Below are positions 6,557 through 9,555 of a DNA stretch of 9,555 nucleotides, in pieces. The notes under the pieces were generated by a model that saw nothing but the letters and a program-made list of their open reading frames with translations, searched no databases and was not told the origin of the DNA. Source of the DNA: an uncultured Bacteroidota bacterium (GTDB lineage: Bacteria > Bacteroidota > Bacteroidia > Flavobacteriales > UA16). The stretch spans positions 1 through 9,555 of the forward strand of contig CACAUH010000052.1 in assembly GCA_902535565.1 (NCBI GenBank), read 5' to 3'. The position numbers were made by a program, and so were the translations under genes. Each line of letters opens with the position of its first letter. Positions within the stretch are counted from its first letter, which is position 1.

Positions 6557-8716
6557 GATCAAGAGGTCCGTTGTTCCCACCAGGTCATCCAAGTCCAAGT
6601 CCGCTGGGTGAGGTCCGATGTGACCGAAGTTGGCCAGCATGAACAAAACGTCTTCTACAGTTTGAATACCGTCTCCATCGATGTCTCCCAAGCATCCTCC
6701 ATATGGGCCGATTCCGCATGTGTTGTTGATGCTGCCATCGAAGTGGCTGTTTGCCAAATCGCAGGCCTGTGTTCCGCACACAATGCCCATCAGCCGGCCC
6801 CGAATGTCATCCGTGACCGGGTGAATGCCTCCCCAAATGCGAGATAGGCTGCACTGGTCTGACGCATCGTAATAAGTAGCCCATTGAAGCGTGACATCGA
6901 CCGAAGGACCAATTTCGAAAACCAAGAAGTCGTTTTCGGGACAATGGAACTGCCCCATGCCGCCTGGAAAGTAAGGGTCCCCTGTGATGCAGGTTAAAAC
7001 CTCTGCAGCAGACCGGCTGAATGTGGAGTGCCCAGATACATAACCTGCAAAGGGTGGCGTGACAAAGCTGGGCCTTTGGTATGGCCACCAGTTTTCGGCG
7101 AGTATCCATCCGACACCTGCGATGTTGCCCGCAGTGTCGATGGGGATGTCCAATCCGTTTTCGGCTTCATAGGTGTCGATGTAATCAGGGCCTTGCCACG
7201 TGAACACTTTGATTTTCCCGATGTTTTCTCCGCCGGCACCAGCCAGGTCATCGGTGTCGTCCACCAACTCGATGTATCCCGGGTACAGGGGAATTCCATT
7301 GGGGCTGTAGCTGGGAAGTGAGGGGCTGGTGGATTGCCCTTGGTCGGCCATATACCGGATGGTTGAAATGGGGCGCGTGTAGTCGTAAAAGCCCTTGACG
7401 CTCCAAGCGGCAATGGCGGCATCATGAACGGCACCACCAAGTGTAACGTAGGACTTTATCTCATATTCGAGTGGGTCGAGTTCGGCTCCTTCTCCCATCC
7501 AGTCTCGGGTGAATGCCGGGTGGGCCATGACCTCGTTGAGTATGCTAAACCAGTGGCCTGGTGGGGTCTCGCTGTCGGGTCCGTCGGCCCAGAATTCAGC
7601 AAGAATTCGCGTGTAGTCGCCGAGAGGCACGAGCTGCTCTTCATACGGCAAGTCTGTGGAGGGGTTGACATCGTGTCCAATTCCAGAATCTCCTCCTCCG
7701 AAGTAGTTGTAGAAATCCCCGTAGTCAGAAAAATTTTCAGGAAACGATTGAACGTTTCCGATGCTCGACGGACTGGCGTCGATCATCACGCCATTGAAAG
7801 GGTCGTGTTGGGACTGCCAAATGCTCACCATGGCAAAGTGGTGCTTGAACATGCTGTCCTCCTCAAATGACATGTCCCCACCCGTATAGAGCGGTGGACC
7901 TGGGTCGAGGTAAGTCGGCCACAGTTCGCCGTCCCGCTCGTTCATGGTCAGTTGTTCATTTTGGAGTGCGAAAGGTTGCACCCATCCCCATTCGGGACTT
8001 TGGAACGGAGGAGCGCTCTCAAGCACTTGACCCGATTGGTCTACAAAGCCATTGATGGCCAGGGGCTGCCATCGGTTTGGGTCGGAGACGGTGGGATTGC
8101 CAGGGTCATCCACCACGAGTTGGTCATTGTGTGGCTCGTAGTAGGTGTTGGTGTAATTGAAAGCTTCATTTGCTCCGTCCTGCATTCCAAATGCAATGAC
8201 CTGTTCAGCGATGTAGTTCCCTAAGGCTGCAGGTGATCCGAACGCATAATTGGTGGAGGTGAGGGAGGGGTCGTAACCGAGTGTAGTGAGGAGTGAATCG
8301 AATCGAGCTTGCGCGGTGACGACTCCGGGAGAATTCGAATATCGATGGCTAAGAACACGGTAAGCCGCGTACGATACCGCCTCCCTTCTCGCCATCGGAA
8401 TGTCGAGAAAAGGAAGGATGTTTTCTGGAATACCATCGAATTCTGCCGTGTATCCACCGAGGGTGTGCCCGAGGAGCATGGGCTCTGCCAAGTCATCATA
8501 GGCGGCCCATGCATCGTACATCGCAAGGGAAACGTGGTAAAGGTTTCGGGCGTGAATGGGGGGGCGGGCAAAGTCGACCCGAATTCCTTTGAGTTGAGCT
8601 TCAATCCACTCATAGGCCACGTCGTGCTCAGTTTCTTGAGCAAATCCAATCTCCTCGATTCCAAGAAGACATCCGGAAATGACCAAGAGCCGAGTCAGTA
8701 GTTGACGAAATAGCAT
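6524..8716 (-). CDS. Exported vanadium-dependent haloperoxidase / PAP2-fold protein with C-terminal dockerin-like EF-hand pair
   Basis: This 730-residue protein has an N-terminal export signal (1 to about 26, cleavage plausible at GFA/QE). An I-S-G-C lipobox-like sequence at 13-16 is an alternative. The catalytic domain carries the full vanadate or phosphate pocket expected of the haloperoxidase/acid-phosphatase superfamily: K441 and R448 in GFYDYTRPIS, S561-G562-H563 in GYVSGHSTFS, and R626 and H632 in RIWGGIHPVTDD. The spacings (7 and 6) equal those of fungal vanadium chloroperoxidase. Bromo-, chloro- or iodo-peroxidase activity, or phosphatase activity, cannot be told apart. The C-terminus has two 12-residue calcium-loop candidates, D678-x-D680-x-D682 to D689 and D706-x-D708-x-D710 to D717, as in dockerin type I repeats. 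Start: ATG 8716 begins the signal peptide; a TTG at 8746 would add ten residues. The gene stands alone on the minus strand, downstream of tRNA-Val. Confidence 0.85.
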   Translation of the reverse strand: MLFRQLLTRLLVISGCLLGIEEIGFAQETEHDVAYEWIEAQLKGIRVDFARPPIHARNLYHVSLAMYDAWAAYDDLAEPMLLGHTLGGYTAEFDGIPENILPFLDIPMARREAVSYAAYRVLSHRYSNSPGVVTAQARFDSLLTTLGYDPSLTSTNYAFGSPAALGNYIAEQVIAFGMQDGANEAFNYTNTYYEPHNDQLVVDDPGNPTVSDPNRWQPLAINGFVDQSGQVLESAPPFQSPEWGWVQPFALQNEQLTMNERDGELWPTYLDPGPPLYTGGDMSFEEDSMFKHHFAMVSIWQSQHDPFNGVMIDASPSSIGNVQSFPENFSDYGDFYNYFGGGDSGIGHDVNPSTDLPYEEQLVPLGDYTRILAEFWADGPDSETPPGHWFSILNEVMAHPAFTRDWMGEGAELDPLEYEIKSYVTLGGAVHDAAIAAWSVKGFYDYTRPISTIRYMADQGQSTSPSLPSYSPNGIPLYPGYIELVDDTDDLAGAGGENIGKIKVFTWQGPDYIDTYEAENGLDIPIDTAGNIAGVGWILAENWWPYQRPSFVTPPFAGYVSGHSTFSRSAAEVLTCITGDPYFPGGMGQFHCPENDFLVFEIGPSVDVTLQWATYYDASDQCSLSRIWGGIHPVTDDIRGRLMGIVCGTQACDLANSHFDGSINNTCGIGPYGGCLGDIDGDGIQTVEDVLFMLANFGHIGPHPADLDLDDLVGTTDLLILLGVYGCACP

Positions 8717-8745
8717 TGCAAGCCGATGAATTGAACAAAAATGCA

Positions 8746-8758
8746 AACGGGTACCGTT
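8746..8758. repeat. Short dyad AACGG-GTA-CCGTT upstream of haloperoxidase gene
   Basis: AACGG (8746-8750) and CCGTT (8754-8758) form a perfect inverted repeat around three bases, ending about 30 bp upstream of the haloperoxidase ATG. It could be a small operator or a weak leader hairpin, but a repeat this short can occur by chance. Confidence 0.2.
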
Positions 8759-8765
8759 AAGATAC

Positions 8766-8796
8766 GAAGGGCTGAGAAATGCCCTTCCTGTTTTTT
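8766..8796 (+). terminator. Possible intrinsic terminator reading on the plus strand
   Basis: GAAGGGC (8766-8772) pairs perfectly with GCCCTTC (8781-8787) around an 8-base loop, and CTG plus six T follow. The form is that of a Rho-independent terminator in the plus direction. No plus-strand gene ends nearby (folC ends 2.2 kb upstream), so it would act only on antisense transcription of the haloperoxidase gene. Read on the minus strand it is a hairpin with no T-tract after it, lying in the spacer before the haloperoxidase start. The rest of the 8717-8834 spacer shows no gene. Confidence 0.4.
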
Positions 8797-8834
8797 CATT
8801 ACGCTGGAATCATCCGATTGCCAGGAGAAAAATG

Positions 8835-8909
8835 TGGGCGGTGAGGGACTCGAACCCCCGGCCCTCTCGGTGTAAACGAGATGCTCTGAACCAACTGAGC
8901 TAACCGCCC
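8835..8909 (-). tRNA. tRNA-Val (anticodon TAC)
   Basis: The reverse strand folds into a complete 75-base cloverleaf. The acceptor stem is GGGCGGT/ACCGCCC with discriminator A. The D-arm is GCTC/GAGC. The anticodon stem TCTCG/CGAGA encloses the loop TTTACAC, giving anticodon TAC (UAC) for valine. The variable loop has five bases. The T-arm GGGGG/CCCTC (one G-T pair) encloses TTCGAGT. CCA is not encoded (the genome reads ACA after the acceptor stem), so it must be added after transcription. A TACTTTTG promoter element lies just upstream. I see no direct repeat of the tRNA 3' end elsewhere in the window, so there is no sign of an integrated element. Confidence 0.97.
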
Positions 8910-8918
8910 TGACAGGTG

Positions 8919-8926
8919 CAAAAGTA
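8919..8926 (-). promoter_or_regulatory. Bacteroidota-type -7 promoter element for tRNA-Val
   Basis: On the minus strand these bases read TACTTTTG, a full match to the Bacteroidota -7 consensus TAnnTTTG, and are followed by CA. The element ends 9 bases before the first tRNA base, so the primary transcript would have only a very short 5' leader. The matching -33 TTG is weak: at the expected spacing I see only TGG. The element lies between the tRNA and the divergent methyltransferase start codon, and the -33 region reaches into that coding sequence. Confidence 0.6.
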
Positions 8927-8948
8927 GGGAAGAGCGAAATTGCGCGCC

Positions 8949-9555
8949 ATGGAACGGACAAGGACCGTGTTTCACTGGGCGAAGTGGTGGTTGCAATGGA
9001 TCCGAATGACCGCACTGGATCCAGCCGGTGTCATGGCCGCCCCGAAGGCTGCACGGGTCTCATCGGCATTGGATTGGCGTTTAGTTCGTGCTTCCCTGCC
9101 GCGAGAAGAGCGGCACAAATGGATCGAGATTCTGGATTTTGGAGCGTCTTCCAAGGTCCGAGAATGCAGTGGTCTCACCTCTGTTGGACAACTTGAGAGA
9201 AGAGCATCCACAGACCGGTGGAAGGCCACTTGGCTCGCCGCTTTTTCGGCGTCTGCAATGGCCAATCGAGAGGATGTTGTGTGCATTCTGGAACTGGGGA
9301 CCTGTTTGGGTTCGGGCGCGGTCAGCCTCATCCTCGGTGCCCAGCGGCAGTGTCGTTACGTTGGTCTCGAAGGCAGTCCCGAATTGGCAAGGATGACCGA
9401 GGAACGAATTCGCCGCGTAGCCCCGGATGTTTTCATCGACATGCGTGTGGGGCCTTTCAGCGACACATTGCCTGCAATTTTGGCTGCTGATGTCCGGTTT
9501 GATTTGGTTTTTCTCGATGGCCATCACGAAGGACGGGTTCTCTTGGAACAGTGGG
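8949..9555 (+). CDS. Class I SAM-dependent methyltransferase, O-methyltransferase-like (3' end outside window)
   Basis: The frame is open from ATG 8949 to the window edge (202 codons), with an in-frame TAG upstream at 8925-8927. The N-terminal part (1 to about 60) is basic and Trp-rich and is followed by ILDFGASSKV (61-70). The Rossmann methyltransferase core then begins. Motif I is ILELGTCLGSGAVSL (113-127). The strand-2 acidic site is GLEGSPELA (139-147), with E141 expected to bind the SAM ribose. DLVFLDGHHE (185-194) matches the D-x-x-F-x-D-G-x-H motif of O-methyltransferases. The DFGA-S-K plus ELGT layout recalls a conserved flavobacterial methyltransferase family of unknown substrate (from memory). 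The likely role is methylation of a small molecule, but the substrate is unknown. TTG 8940 is a less likely start. The gene is divergent from tRNA-Val with a 39-bp gap. Confidence 0.8.
   Translation, partial: MERTRTVFHWAKWWLQWIRMTALDPAGVMAAPKAARVSSALDWRLVRASLPREERHKWIEILDFGASSKVRECSGLTSVGQLERRASTDRWKATWLAAFSASAMANREDVVCILELGTCLGSGAVSLILGAQRQCRYVGLEGSPELARMTEERIRRVAPDVFIDMRVGPFSDTLPAILAADVRFDLVFLDGHHEGRVLLEQW

Noticed and set aside
7424..7870. 148-codon plus-strand open frame opposite the haloperoxidase gene
   Set aside because: It is antisense to a gene with a full active site and has no motif of its own.
8738..8765. Bacteroidota promoter (TATCTTAA or CCCGTTTG on the minus strand) for the haloperoxidase gene
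   Set aside because: Each matches only part of TAnnTTTG and neither has a TTG at the expected -33 spacing, so no promoter is annotated.
8835..8909. tRNA-Val as an attachment site of an integrated element
   Set aside because: There is no integrase gene and no direct repeat of the tRNA 3' end in the window, and the flanks look chromosomal.
9081..9527. 148-codon minus-strand open frame at the right end
   Set aside because: It is antisense to the methyltransferase frame, which carries three ordered family motifs.

Overview
The window looks like chromosomal DNA of a Bacteroidota bacterium, probably in or near the Flavobacteriales. This is inferred from four things: the dehydrogenase has the residue pattern I associate with flavobacterial homologues; the TonB-like protein has a Glu-rich linker and ends in a G-x-I-x-F-N-F-x-L strand; the genes lack clear Shine-Dalgarno sites; and a Bacteroidota-type -7 element (TAnnTTTG) sits directly in front of the tRNA gene. 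GC looks to be in the mid-50s by eye (not counted), which is high for many flavobacteria. No mobile element, CRISPR array, rRNA or plasmid function is visible.

Bases 1-6556 hold a tightly packed plus-strand run: anmK (3' part), a Glu/Leu/Phe/Val dehydrogenase, nhaD, exbB, exbD, a tonB-like gene and folC. Several junctions overlap by a few bases (anmK/dehydrogenase ATGA, exbB/exbD TGATG) or are separated by only 12-61 bp. The one larger gap, about 108 bp between nhaD and exbB, contains nested inverted repeats and may divide the run into two transcription units. By function, anmK recycles cell-wall sugar, the dehydrogenase handles amino-acid nitrogen and carbon, NhaD exchanges Na+ and H+, ExbB/ExbD/TonB convert the proton gradient into outer-membrane transport, and FolC makes polyglutamated folate. 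NhaD and the Exb system both depend on ion gradients, but nothing shows them to be one pathway.

Bases 6524-8716 hold a convergent minus-strand gene for an exported vanadium-haloperoxidase-like phosphatase-fold protein. It has a complete active-site residue set and a C-terminal pair of EF-hand/dockerin-like calcium loops. Its 3' end overlaps folC by 33 bp.

Bases 8717-9555 hold a 118-bp spacer with a hairpin plus T-tract, a minus-strand tRNA-Val(TAC) with its own promoter element, and the 5' part of a divergent class I SAM-dependent methyltransferase gene that runs off the window. Most of the window is ordinary housekeeping sequence. The points most worth a second look are an ExbB that appears to lack the usual TM3 glutamate and the haloperoxidase/EF-hand fusion. 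I did not find convincing evidence of a wholly new multi-gene system.
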